Source: Maricaulis sp048270265 (GTDB lineage: Bacteria > Pseudomonadota > Alphaproteobacteria > Caulobacterales > Maricaulaceae). Taken from it: a stretch of 55,934 nt of DNA. Both the position numbers and the translations under genes were made by a program. The notes below the pieces were generated by a model. The model did no database searches, was not told where the DNA came from, and saw nothing but the letters and a program-made list of their open reading frames with translations. The DNA lies in contig NZ_JBLWTD010000020.1 of the NCBI RefSeq assembly GCF_048270265.1, positions 1 through 55,934 on the forward strand, in the 5' to 3' direction. Below are positions 34,371 through 43,000 of the stretch, one piece after another. Positions within the stretch are counted from its first letter, which is position 1. Every line of letters begins with the position of its first letter.

Positions 34371-35285
34371 ATGCGCGCTCTGATCTATCTCTGCCTGGCC
34401 CTTTTGATTGCCTCTCCCGCCCATGCCGAACTGCGCGATCTGCGCGCCAGGCTGGCCGGCCAGGAGGGCATGGTCTGGATTGCCTTTGACGGGCAACCGA
34501 CCCTGTTGCGCAGGGAGGTGACGGCTGGTGGCCTTGATCTCGTCATCGAGGGGATCAGTCTTCAGCCGCGCCAGATCACACCGCACCAGCGCGACCTGGT
34601 CTCCGCCATCGTGATCGAACCGACCGAACATGGTGCCCGTATTCGTTTGCAGGGCGCACAGGCCTGGACTGGCAGCGAGGCTGAATTGCGCCAGGGTGGT
34701 GTGCTGGTGAGGGTGCATCTGACCGAGGGCGAGGCTTCGATCTCGCCAGCCATGCCCGCTGCCACCTATCCTTCAAGCAATCCGGACTGGCGCCCGACAC
34801 CGGCTCCGGCCGCGCCGGCTCAGCCGGCCCGATCCGCCTCACCTGCCGCGCCAGCACCTTTGACCGTGGCGCCACCCGCCACGCCAGAACCGTCTCACTC
34901 CGTTCCCGCGGCACCGGCGCGAGCCAGTTCAATGCCGGCCCAGGCCGGGGCCACGGCGACGGCTGCCCTGCCAGCCGAGCTGGCCGCCTGCGCTGCCGCT
35001 GCCGCGGCTGTCGAGGCCAATCCGTGGGATGATGGTCCGCTGATGCAGCACGCGCGCTGCCTCGGCCGCGCCGGGGATTCGGCGTCGGCGATCCGGATCT
35101 ACGAACAGATCCTCGCCTTCGAACCCGAGAATGTCACCGCTGCACTGGCGCTCGCCGATCTGCGTCTGCAGCAAGGTGATCGCGAGGCTGCACGGGCGCT
35201 CTATCTGCGCGCTGCCAGTCATGCGACCAGTGATTCCGAAGCGCTGCGGGCGCGCAGCCAGGCGGCGGCGCTGCAGCCGGACTGA
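34371..35285 (+). CDS. Secreted protein with N-terminal AMIN-like region and C-terminal TPRs
   Basis: A 304-residue protein with a signal peptide (MRALIYLCLALLIASPAHA). Residues about 20-130 form a beta-rich region that looks like an AMIN-type cell-wall-targeting domain, a tentative assignment. A long proline/alanine-rich linker (about 135-200) follows, then two TPR-like repeats (GDSASAIRIYEQILAFEPEN and the next). It is probably periplasmic and may join other envelope proteins. A perfect CtrA box lies just upstream, so a cell-cycle role is plausible. Confidence 0.85.
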   Translation: MRALIYLCLALLIASPAHAELRDLRARLAGQEGMVWIAFDGQPTLLRREVTAGGLDLVIEGISLQPRQITPHQRDLVSAIVIEPTEHGARIRLQGAQAWTGSEAELRQGGVLVRVHLTEGEASISPAMPAATYPSSNPDWRPTPAPAAPAQPARSASPAAPAPLTVAPPATPEPSHSVPAAPARASSMPAQAGATATAALPAELAACAAAAAAVEANPWDDGPLMQHARCLGRAGDSASAIRIYEQILAFEPENVTAALALADLRLQQGDREAARALYLRAASHATSDSEALRARSQAAALQPD

Positions 35286-35307
35286 GGCGCCGAACAGGGA
35301 AAATTCC

Positions 35308-36117
35308 ATGACCGATCTCGAACATGCCGGCCGCGTCCTCGTGATCGCCGGTTCCGACAGTGGCGGCGGCGCCGGAATCCAGGCCGATATCAAGGCGATT
35401 GCGGCGATAGGCGGTTATGCCACCACCGCGATTACCGCCATCACGGCCCAGAACACGCTGGGCGTCAGTGCCGTGCATCCCGTACCTGTCGAGACTGTCA
35501 TCGCTCAGATGACCGCCGTGCTCGACGATATCGGTACCGATGCGATCAAGACCGGAATGCTGGTCAATGAAGCCATTGTCCTCGCCGTTGCCGACATGAT
35601 CGAACAACGCGCGCCGGGCCGCCCCTTCGTGCTCGACCCGGTGATGGTCGCCACCTCCGGCGATGCCCTGCTCGATGCCGGCGCCGAGGCGGCGATCCGC
35701 GACCGGCTTCTGCCGCTTGCCATGCTGGTCACCCCCAATATTGCCGAAGCTGAACGCCTGGCCGGTGGCAAGATCGAGGACATTGACGGCCAGATCGGTG
35801 CCGCCGAAGCCCTGATCGAAATGGGCGCCCGCGCGGCGCTGGTCAAAGGCGGCCACGTCCCCGGCACGGTCGCGCGCGACGTGCTGGTCTCGTCGCGCGG
35901 CATGGAGATCATTGAGCGGCCCAGGATCGAGACCCGTCATACGCACGGCACCGGCTGTACCCTGGCCTCGGCCATCGCGGCCCTGCTGGCACGCGGCTTT
36001 TCGCTTTCCGACGCCGTCAAGCATGCCGGTGACTATCTCTATGAAGCGATTTCGCGCGCGCCGGGCTTCGGTGCCGGGCATGGTCCCGTCGACCATATGT
36101 GGATGATCCGGGAATAG
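35308..36117 (+). CDS. thiD: Hydroxymethylpyrimidine/phosphomethylpyrimidine kinase
   Basis: A 269-residue ThiD, which phosphorylates HMP and HMP-P to HMP-PP for thiamine synthesis. It has the ribokinase-fold signature AGSDSGGGAGIQADIK near residue 15 and the C-terminal HTHGTGCTLASAIAALLA motif with the catalytic-base region. The gene is isolated from thiC, about 16 kb away, and has no TPP riboswitch that I can see directly upstream. The start is ATG 35308 with AGGGAAAA before it. Confidence 0.97.
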   Translation: MTDLEHAGRVLVIAGSDSGGGAGIQADIKAIAAIGGYATTAITAITAQNTLGVSAVHPVPVETVIAQMTAVLDDIGTDAIKTGMLVNEAIVLAVADMIEQRAPGRPFVLDPVMVATSGDALLDAGAEAAIRDRLLPLAMLVTPNIAEAERLAGGKIEDIDGQIGAAEALIEMGARAALVKGGHVPGTVARDVLVSSRGMEIIERPRIETRHTHGTGCTLASAIAALLARGFSLSDAVKHAGDYLYEAISRAPGFGAGHGPVDHMWMIRE

Positions 36118-36126
36118 CCTGCGCGA

Positions 36127-37029
36127 CTAGACGGGCGGCGGGACAGCTTTCTTGCGTGCCAGCCAGACCCCGGCGAGGATGATCGCGAGGGCCAGCAATG
36201 CGTTCCATCCCACGGTCTCGCCGATCAGCAACCCGGTCGCGACCGCGGCGATCGGGGTCATGTAATTGACCGTCGCCAGGAAGCTTGGCCCGGCCGTGCG
36301 GGCAATCTGCATCAACAGGCCCGAGGCCAGCGCCGTCGGTCCGAGCGCCAGCCACAACACATTCATCCAGGCCGAGACCGGTGCCGGTTGCATATGCGCC
36401 AGATCCCAGACACCGAAGGGCAGGGCCAGTACCGCTCCCATGATCAGCATGCCGGCGCCCGAGAGTGAGGGCGATGTGTCTGGCAGAAGGCGGGCCAGCA
36501 CGGCATTGATGCCGTAACAGACCGCCGCGCCGAGCACGGCCAGCTGGGCGACCAGTCCGGCCCCGCCCAATCCGCGCAGCGCCACCGGGCCAAGCAGTAC
36601 GACTACACCGGCAAAGCCGATCAGGAAACCGGCCAGGCGCCGGGCATTCATCTGTTCACCGGGCACGAAAACATGGGCCAGGGCGATTGTCGTCAGCGGC
36701 ATGGTGGCGACGAGGATGCCGGTCAGGGCGCTGTCGATCGTCTGCTGGCCCCAGCTGATCAAAAAGAAGGGCAGGGTATTGCCGAACAGGCCCAGCGCGG
36801 CAAACCAGAGCCAGCGCTTGTCATTGAGTGGCGGCAGGCGGTGGCCGCGGGCATAGGTCCACATCGTCAAAAGTGCGGCGGCAACGGCGATGCGCACAAA
36901 GATCAGGGCAGCGGGCGAAAAACTGAGCACGGCATGCTTGATGAAGGCATAGGCCGAGCCCCAGAGCAGGGTCAGCACGAGCAGCAGGGCCCAGTCGCGC
37001 AGGGTCGGGTGATGCGGGAGGTGGGTCAA
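36127..37029 (-). CDS. EamA/DMT-family transporter
   Basis: A 300-residue drug/metabolite transporter with about 10 membrane segments in two EamA repeats (the first starts LLLVLTLLWGSAYAFIKHAV, the second around residue 165). It has a C-terminal basic tail. I use a TTG at 37029 as the start, one base past the stop of the upstream class V aminotransferase, so the genes are nearly fused; no nearby ATG or GTG preserves the first helix. The substrate is unknown; the family often exports amino acids. Confidence 0.88.
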   Translation of the reverse strand: MTHLPHHPTLRDWALLLVLTLLWGSAYAFIKHAVLSFSPAALIFVRIAVAAALLTMWTYARGHRLPPLNDKRWLWFAALGLFGNTLPFFLISWGQQTIDSALTGILVATMPLTTIALAHVFVPGEQMNARRLAGFLIGFAGVVVLLGPVALRGLGGAGLVAQLAVLGAAVCYGINAVLARLLPDTSPSLSGAGMLIMGAVLALPFGVWDLAHMQPAPVSAWMNVLWLALGPTALASGLLMQIARTAGPSFLATVNYMTPIAAVATGLLIGETVGWNALLALAIILAGVWLARKKAVPPPV

Positions 37030-37030
37030 A

Positions 37031-38164
37031 TCAGAGCTCGGCCTTCAGGGCGGCTACAAGCCGGGCGAGATCGGCCGCGTCATTGTAGAGATGCGGCGTC
37101 ACGCGCAGCCGGTCGCCGCGCTGCGAGACGAAGACCTGGTGGGCGGCCAGGCGTTTCACCAGATCGGCCGGCGCGCCATCGGGCAGGGCGAGGCAGAGAT
37201 AGTGCGGCGCGCGCTGCGGTGTTGCATCGCGCAGACCCAGAGGGGCCACGGCCTCGGCGATCTCGGCCGTACGTACGCCCAGCGTTGCCGAAATCTCGGA
37301 CGGACCCCAGTCGAGCAGATGCTGCAGGCAGACATTCGCCGCCGGCACCAGCTGGAAGGCCGAACGCTCGCCCATGTCGAAACGGCGCGCGCCGGGGGCG
37401 TATTCATCGGCATAATCGACCAGGCGCGCGAAATCCTCGGCCCGGTCGCGCACGATCCAGTTCTCCTCCAGCGGTTCGCCCTGCTGGTGTTGCGGCGCGA
37501 CATAGAGAGCGCCGATCGAATAGGGACCGAGCATCCATTTGTAACAGGCGGCGACGGCGAAATCGGGCTGGATGGCCGCCATCTCGAAGGGCAGTACGCC
37601 GAGCGACTGGGTCAGGTCGAGCACCAGGGCCGCGCCCTGGCGACGCGCGGCATCGCTGATCGCGGCGAGGTCGAGCTGACCGCCATCGGCCCAGTGGACC
37701 TGGGGGCAGGCAACGATCGAAGTCGCCGTACCGATCGCCGCGAGCATGGCTTCGGTCCAGCTTTGATTGTCCCGGCGGGCGACGGTGCGAACGCGGGCGC
37801 CATACTGCTTCGCCAGGCCCTGCCAGACATAGATGTTCGACGGGAATTGCGCGTCGAGGACAAGAATTTCCGTACGGGCGTCCGGGGCCAGGTTGCGTGC
37901 CGCAGTGGCGAGGCCATAGGAGGCGGCCGGCACGATGGCGAGGTCGTTGCGGCTGGCTCCAAACAGGGGCGCGGCGCGGCGGCGAAATGTTTCGGGTGCA
38001 TCGAAGAAATCGGCCTGGATATCGAGCGTCCAGGGCCGGGTCTTGCGCGCATAGCTGATCGCCCCGGCGCCCGAGGCCGCAAGCGGCATCGGACCCATAT
38101 AGGCGGCATTGAAATAGGCGACCTCGCGCGGCAGGTCGAACAGGGCGCGCTGTGATACGATCAT
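37031..38164 (-). CDS. Class V aminotransferase-like PLP enzyme
   Basis: A 377-residue fold type I PLP enzyme related to cysteine desulfurases, kynureninases and isopenicillin N epimerases. The Asp-type cofactor contact is in ALVLDLTQSLG and the Lys of the Schiff base is in ACYKWMLGP. ACPQVHWADGGQLDL is the usual preceding strand. Exact reaction unknown. The start ATG is at 38164; the open frame further upstream overlaps serC on the other strand and is not real. It is divergent from serC by about 80 bp and is followed closely by the EamA gene, so the pair may process and export an amino acid. Confidence 0.9.
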   Translation of the reverse strand: MIVSQRALFDLPREVAYFNAAYMGPMPLAASGAGAISYARKTRPWTLDIQADFFDAPETFRRRAAPLFGASRNDLAIVPAASYGLATAARNLAPDARTEILVLDAQFPSNIYVWQGLAKQYGARVRTVARRDNQSWTEAMLAAIGTATSIVACPQVHWADGGQLDLAAISDAARRQGAALVLDLTQSLGVLPFEMAAIQPDFAVAACYKWMLGPYSIGALYVAPQHQQGEPLEENWIVRDRAEDFARLVDYADEYAPGARRFDMGERSAFQLVPAANVCLQHLLDWGPSEISATLGVRTAEIAEAVAPLGLRDATPQRAPHYLCLALPDGAPADLVKRLAAHQVFVSQRGDRLRVTPHLYNDAADLARLVAALKAEL

Positions 38165-38243
38165 GCAAAGCCTCTTGCCCCGCTGCGCGCAGGGCGTCAA
38201 CGTGTCGCCAACCTTCCCGCCGCCCCCTGATCTGGAGATACAA

Positions 38244-39434
38244 GTGGCCGATTCCATGACAGCAGCAGTCGATACCCCCAATTCCAAACCCATGATCCGT
38301 CCGGCCGATCCGCGCTTTTCCTGTGGACCGGTGAAGAAGCATCCGGGCTGGACCTGGGAAGGGCTGTCCGACGCTCCGCTGTCACGCACCCACCGCGCCG
38401 GCCAGGCGGTGGCGCGGATCAAGGAATCGATCGACCGCACCCATGCGCTGCTGGACCTGCCCGAGGGTTACAAGGTCGGTATCCTGCCCGGTTCCGATAC
38501 CGGCGCGATGGAAGCGGCAATGTGGTCGCTGCTCGGCCAGCGCGGCGTTGACGTGTTCGGCTGGGATGTGTTCGGCAAGCGCTGGATTCTCGATGCCCGC
38601 GACGAGCTGCCGCTTGAGGATTTGCGGATATTCGAGACCCGGGCGGGGCAATTGCCCGATCTCGGCCAGCATGACGGCAAGCGTGACACGGTCTTCACGA
38701 TGAACGGCACGGCGGCCGGCGTCTGGGTGCCCGATCTCGACTGGATCGATCCGGATCGCGAGGGGCTGACCCTTTGCGATGCGACCTCGGCGGCCTTTGC
38801 GGCCGAAATCGACTGGTCGAAGATCGATGTTCTCACCTTCTCCTGGCAGAAATGCCTCGGTGGTGAAGCGCAGCACGGCATGCTGGTGATGAGCCCGCGC
38901 GCCATCGAACGGCTCAACACCTTCAAACCCGCCTGGCCCATTCCGGGCCTGTTGCAGCTGCACGCCGGCGGCAAGGCCAATATGGCGATCTATGAGGGCT
39001 CGACCCTCAACACGCCGTCACTGATGTGTGTCGAGGATTATCTCTCGGCCCTGAAATGGGCCTCGCGCATTGGCGGCCTGCCGGAACTGATCCGCCGGCG
39101 TGAGGAAAACTTTGCGGTTCTCGATGCCTGGGTGCGTCAGTCCGACTGGATGGCCTATCTGTGTGAGGACGAGGCCGCCCGCTCGCCGATCTCCGTGACG
39201 CTGAAATACACCGATCCACGCGTGGCCGTGATGGATGCCGAGGGGCAATGGGCGCTGACCAAGCGGATCACCAGCCTGCTGGAACGGGAAAATGCGGCGC
39301 TGGACATCTCGATGCACCGCCAGTCCGTCCCCGGAATCCGTATCTGGTGCGGGCCGACGGTCGAGCGTGACGATTTGGCCGCACTCGGTCCCTGGCTCGA
39401 CTGGGCGTGGCGTGAGGCGCTGGACGCGGCCTGA
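38244..39434 (+). CDS. serC: Phosphoserine aminotransferase
   Basis: A 396-residue phosphoserine transaminase of the alphaproteobacterial type, which makes phosphoserine from phosphohydroxypyruvate. The N-terminus RFSCGPVKKHPGWTWE and the PLP-lysine strand FSWQKCLGGEAQHG are conserved. The better start is the GTG at 38244, with GGAG seven bases upstream; the ATG at 38256 has no such site. The usual serA neighbour is absent from the window. serC is divergent from the class V enzyme. Confidence 0.94.
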   Translation: MADSMTAAVDTPNSKPMIRPADPRFSCGPVKKHPGWTWEGLSDAPLSRTHRAGQAVARIKESIDRTHALLDLPEGYKVGILPGSDTGAMEAAMWSLLGQRGVDVFGWDVFGKRWILDARDELPLEDLRIFETRAGQLPDLGQHDGKRDTVFTMNGTAAGVWVPDLDWIDPDREGLTLCDATSAAFAAEIDWSKIDVLTFSWQKCLGGEAQHGMLVMSPRAIERLNTFKPAWPIPGLLQLHAGGKANMAIYEGSTLNTPSLMCVEDYLSALKWASRIGGLPELIRRREENFAVLDAWVRQSDWMAYLCEDEAARSPISVTLKYTDPRVAVMDAEGQWALTKRITSLLERENAALDISMHRQSVPGIRIWCGPTVERDDLAALGPWLDWAWREALDAA

Positions 39435-39497
39435 TGGTCGCGCTATCCGTTGGCCGACAGGGGTCTGGTGGCAGGCCACAGCTTTAAAGGGGTGATC

Positions 39498-40067
39498 ATG
39501 ACACGTTTGATGATGGCGGCTGCCGCCACTGCATTGCTGGCCGGCGCGGCCCAGGCCGAGGATCGTGGCATGGAGTTCCGCCTTGGCGTGACCGCTCATG
39601 ACCTTGCCGACCATGTCGAAGACGGGCCGAATGTGACCGCTGAACTCCTGTTCGCCTCACCGGATTTCCTGTCGGGCATCTGGTCGCCACGGCCCTATAT
39701 CTATGGCTCTTTCAACACCAACGGGCTGACGAATTTCGGCGCTGCCGGCCTGGCCTGGAACATCCCGCTTTCGGATCGCTGGCATCTCGAGATCAAGGAA
39801 GGCCTGTCCTATAATGACGGCGTGGTCGATATCGACCAGAACTCGCCGCCGAACGATCCGAACCGGATCCGTCTGGCGACGACGCGGGCGTTGATGGGCA
39901 GCCACTACCTGTTCCACACCACGCTTGGCCTCGATTACGACGTCAATGAACGCTGGGCCATCGGCGCATATTACGAGCACATCTCCCACGGCCAGATCCT
40001 GGCATCGGGCCGTAACCAGGCGCTCGACAATGCCGGTGTCCGCCTGAGCTACCGTTTCGGGGGCTAG
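39498..40067 (+). CDS. PagL-like lipid A deacylase (acyloxyacyl hydrolase family)
   Basis: A 189-residue outer-membrane beta-barrel protein with a signal peptide (MTRLMMAAAATALLAGAAQA). It has the PagL-type H-x-S motif, His161-Ile-Ser163, in YYEHISHGQ near the C-terminus and ends in a typical outer-membrane strand (GVRLSYRFGG). PagL removes the 3-O-linked acyl chain from lipid A. I cannot place the third catalytic residue (Glu) with confidence, so activity is not certain. The AAAGGGG ribosome site fits the ATG at 39498. PIG-L follows 4 bp later. Confidence 0.9.
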   Translation: MTRLMMAAAATALLAGAAQAEDRGMEFRLGVTAHDLADHVEDGPNVTAELLFASPDFLSGIWSPRPYIYGSFNTNGLTNFGAAGLAWNIPLSDRWHLEIKEGLSYNDGVVDIDQNSPPNDPNRIRLATTRALMGSHYLFHTTLGLDYDVNERWAIGAYYEHISHGQILASGRNQALDNAGVRLSYRFGG

Positions 40068-40071
40068 GGTC

Positions 40072-40975
40072 GTGCCTGTTTCGCCGGTCTTGCGGCTTTT
40101 GCTCGTCGCTGCCGGCGTGCTGGCCATCCTGCTGGCGGCAGTCTGGTTCTGGCTTGACGCCCAGTTTGATGAGCCCGGCGCGCGGCGCGTTCCCTCGATT
40201 GCGGGCGAGGTCGGTGCCCGATCCGTCCTCGCCGTGTTCGCCCATCCCGATGACGAGCAATCGGTCACCGGATTGCTGATCCGCGCGCAGACGCGTGATG
40301 GCGCCGTGACGCGGATGATCACGGCGACGCGCGGTGAGGCGGGAACGCCTTTGCCCCAGGTCAGCCGACCAGAGGAACTGGGGATTATCCGCCACGCCGA
40401 AGTGCTCAAGAATGGCTGGGCGCTCGGGCTCGAGGAACAGGAAGTCTGGGACTATCCCGATGGCGGTCTTTCGGACGCGGATTACGAGGTCTATGTCGGG
40501 CGCCTGATGGAGCGGATGCAGGCCTGGCAGCCGGATCTGATCGTCACCTTCTGGCCGGAAAGCGGCCTGTCCTGGCATCCTGATCACCGCACCGCCGGCC
40601 GCGCCGCGGGCCAGGCGGTCGGCGCAGGGGTTCGCCCGCGCCAGGCGCGGGGCGGCGATCTTGATCAGCGCGTCGGCCACGCCGGCGAGGGCCTTCTTGG
40701 CCGTGNNNNNNNNNNCCGAACCGGCGCCGCGCGCCATCGCCTATATCCTGGCGCCGCGGCGCATGATGGGTCGTTTCGGTGGCGAGCGTGGCCAGCATGT
40801 TGTCGACAATCAGCCTGAGCCCAATCTGCAAATGCCGGGCGAGGGCTGGGCCAAGGTGCGCGGCTGGCAGATCCACGCCTCGCAACGCGATTACCTGCAA
40901 CACGCCTACGGCATTCCCACCGAGCTTCTCTACGCCCTCTACGACATGGAACACTATTACGTCGTCGAGTTCTGA
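40072..40975 (+). CDS. PIG-L family deacetylase (interrupted by an assembly gap)
   Basis: A LmbE/PIG-L family zinc deacetylase with an N-terminal membrane anchor (LRLLLVAAGVLAILLAAVWFW). The zinc-binding AHPDDEQ motif is at about 58-64, and the later HPDH motif is in GLSWHPDHRTAGR. It could de-N-acetylate sugars of the envelope. The run of 10 N at 40706-40715 breaks the gene. Removing the Ns keeps the reading frame, but about 85 bp on the left of the gap (from about 40620) do not look like PIG-L; see the findings. The GTG start at 40072 sits 4 bp past the PagL-like stop. Confidence 0.85.
40706..40715. other. Assembly gap (10 N)
   Basis: Ten unknown bases inside the PIG-L gene. The flanking sequence on the left may also be an assembly artefact. 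Confidence 0.99.
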
Positions 40976-40985
40976 GCTGCGCGTG

Positions 40986-41549
40986 CTATTCGCCGCGGGC
41001 AGCCGCCGCCTCCGCCGCGCGCGGGTCTGTTTCCTGCCTGACATAGATGCCGACAAACCAGTCTGACCAGCTGCCATCGGCGCCCTGCTGCTGGAAATGC
41101 TGGCGCACGGAGCCGTCCGTTTGCAGCGTCCAGACACCGCGGAAGGGCGCCCGCAGGTTGTTGGCCGGATAGTAGATCTCGCCGGTCAGCTCCATCGCGC
41201 CATCGGCATTGAGCCCGCCGGTATAGTCGATGAAATTGCCCGGGCTGACCCAGACCTGGCGCCAGGCACCGGCGAGGGGATCGTAGAAATTCATGCTCTC
41301 GCCGGTACTGCCGCTGGCCCCGCTCCAGTGCTCGGTAACCAGGCAGCCGCCCTGGGTCTTGGTGATCGAGTTCTGGCCCTGGTAGGGGCCGCCATCGGGG
41401 GCATAGACATTCCATTCGCCGACCCAGAAATCGAAATCATCATGCATGGCTTCGCTGCATGCTTGTGGCCGGGTTTGTTGCGCACCCGCGATCGGCGCCA
41501 TGGCAAAGGCCATCAGCGCCGAGGCGAGAAGTGTTCTTGCTGAAATCAT
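40986..41549 (-). CDS. Secreted DUF1579-like lipocalin-fold protein
   Basis: A 187-residue protein with a signal peptide (MISARTLLASALMAFAMAPIAGA). The mature start HDDFDFWVGEWNVY is the opening of a DUF1579-like domain; other conserved spots are GGCLVTEHWSG and SWSDWFVGIYVR. The C-terminal RAAEAAAARGE tail is probably disordered. It is likely a small-molecule-binding or structural envelope protein. I use the ATG at 41549, with GGAG six bases before it. It is convergent with PIG-L. Confidence 0.85.
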   Translation of the reverse strand: MISARTLLASALMAFAMAPIAGAQQTRPQACSEAMHDDFDFWVGEWNVYAPDGGPYQGQNSITKTQGGCLVTEHWSGASGSTGESMNFYDPLAGAWRQVWVSPGNFIDYTGGLNADGAMELTGEIYYPANNLRAPFRGVWTLQTDGSVRQHFQQQGADGSWSDWFVGIYVRQETDPRAAEAAAARGE

Positions 41550-41638
41550 CACGGTCTCCGCATGAATCTGCCGACAGGAATAATTATCAGCACGATGTTG
41601 TCGGGATCGCCGGATGAATGCAAATTGATCTGGTCCGG

Positions 41639-41654
41639 GTCACGGCTTCGTGAC
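41639..41654 (+). promoter_or_regulatory. Small hairpin upstream of purA
   Basis: GTCACG and CGTGAC form a perfect 6-bp stem with a GCTT loop, 14 bp before the purA ribosome site. No PurR-type palindrome is seen. A role in purA control is speculative. Confidence 0.35.
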
Positions 41655-41683
41655 AAAAACCCGCGACAGGACAGGAGTCAGAC

Positions 41684-42973
41684 ATGGCGAACGTAACCGT
41701 GGTGGGCGCCCAGTGGGGCGATGAGGGCAAGGGCAAGCTGGTCGACTGGCTCAGCCATCGCGCCGATGTCGTGGCGCGTTTCCAGGGCGGGCATAATGCC
41801 GGCCATACGCTGGTCGTCGGCGAGAAGGTCTACAAGCTCTCGCTTCTCCCTTCCGGTGTCGTGCGCGGCAAACTCTCCGTGATCGGCAATGGCGTCGTGG
41901 TCGACCCCTGGGCCTTCATCGCTGAAGCCGAACGGATCAACGCCCAGGGCGTTGATATCAATCCCGACGTCGTCAAGATTTCCGAGACCGCGGCGCTGAT
42001 CCTGCCGATCCACCGCGAACTCGATGCCTTCCGCGAAAACCGTGATGATGGTGAAGCCATCGGCACGACGCGCCGCGGCATTGGTCCGGCCTATGAAGAC
42101 AAGGTCGGCCGCCGCGCCATCCGCGTCATCGACCTGATGGACGAGACGGCGCTGAAAGCGCGCGTTGCCGATATCCTGCACCATCACAATGCCCTGCGCC
42201 GCGGCCTCGGCCATCCGGAATATCCGGCCGAGCAATTGCTCGCCGAAATCCTCGAGATCGCGCCGAAAATCATCCCCTATGCCGCGCCGGTCTGGCGTGT
42301 GCTGGCGGACGCAATCCGCGCCGACCAGAAAATCCTGTTCGAAGGCGCGCAAGGCGCTCTGCTCGACGTCGATCACGGCACCTATCCGTTCGTGACCTCA
42401 TCCAACACCGTCTCCGGCCAGGCTTCGGCCGGCACCGGCGTCGGCCCGAAGGATGTCGGTTATGTGCTCGGCATCGCCAAGGCCTATATGACCCGCGTCG
42501 GCGCGGGCCCGTTTCCCAGCGAGCTGCACGATGATGACGGCCAGAAGCTCGGCGAGCGCGGCCATGAATTCGGCACCGTCACCGGGCGCAAGCGCCGCTG
42601 CGGCTGGTTCGATGCGGTGATCACGCGCCAGACCCTGCAGGTCGGCGGCGTCACCGGTGTTGCCTTGACCAAGCTGGACGTGCTCGACGGTTTCAAGACC
42701 CTCAAGGTCTGCGTCGCCTATGAACTCGATGGCAAACGGCTTGACTATCTGCCGGCCGGCAAGGAAGCCCAGGCCCGGGTTACCCCGGTCTATGAGGAGC
42801 TTGAAGGCTGGCAGGGCTCGACCGCCGGCGCGCGCTCCTGGGCCGATCTCCCCGCCGAGGCGGTCAAATATGTCCGCCGCATCGAAGAGCTGATCGAGTG
42901 TCCGATCGCCCTGGTCTCGACCAGTCCGGAGCGCGAGGACGTGATCCTGATGCAGGACCCCTTCCGGGCGTAA
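41684..42973 (+). CDS. purA: Adenylosuccinate synthetase
   Basis: A 429-residue PurA, which joins IMP and aspartate with GTP in AMP synthesis. The N-terminal loop GAQWGDEGKGK is at 8-18, with catalytic Asp13. GHNAGHT follows, and the GTP-binding and Asp-binding loops are present (GTTRRGIGPAYEDK, SSNTVSGQASAGTG). AGGACAGGAG lies upstream of the ATG at 41684. Its length is normal. Confidence 0.98.
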   Translation: MANVTVVGAQWGDEGKGKLVDWLSHRADVVARFQGGHNAGHTLVVGEKVYKLSLLPSGVVRGKLSVIGNGVVVDPWAFIAEAERINAQGVDINPDVVKISETAALILPIHRELDAFRENRDDGEAIGTTRRGIGPAYEDKVGRRAIRVIDLMDETALKARVADILHHHNALRRGLGHPEYPAEQLLAEILEIAPKIIPYAAPVWRVLADAIRADQKILFEGAQGALLDVDHGTYPFVTSSNTVSGQASAGTGVGPKDVGYVLGIAKAYMTRVGAGPFPSELHDDDGQKLGERGHEFGTVTGRKRRCGWFDAVITRQTLQVGGVTGVALTKLDVLDGFKTLKVCVAYELDGKRLDYLPAGKEAQARVTPVYEELEGWQGSTAGARSWADLPAEAVKYVRRIEELIECPIALVSTSPEREDVILMQDPFRA

Positions 42974-43000
42974 TGCCCCGGCGGGCGAAGGGGTGAGGGT

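Noticed and set aside
35286..35307. TPP riboswitch for thiD
   Set aside because: Only 22 bp separate thiD from the preceding gene and there is no thi-box motif; thiD is probably read with the upstream gene.
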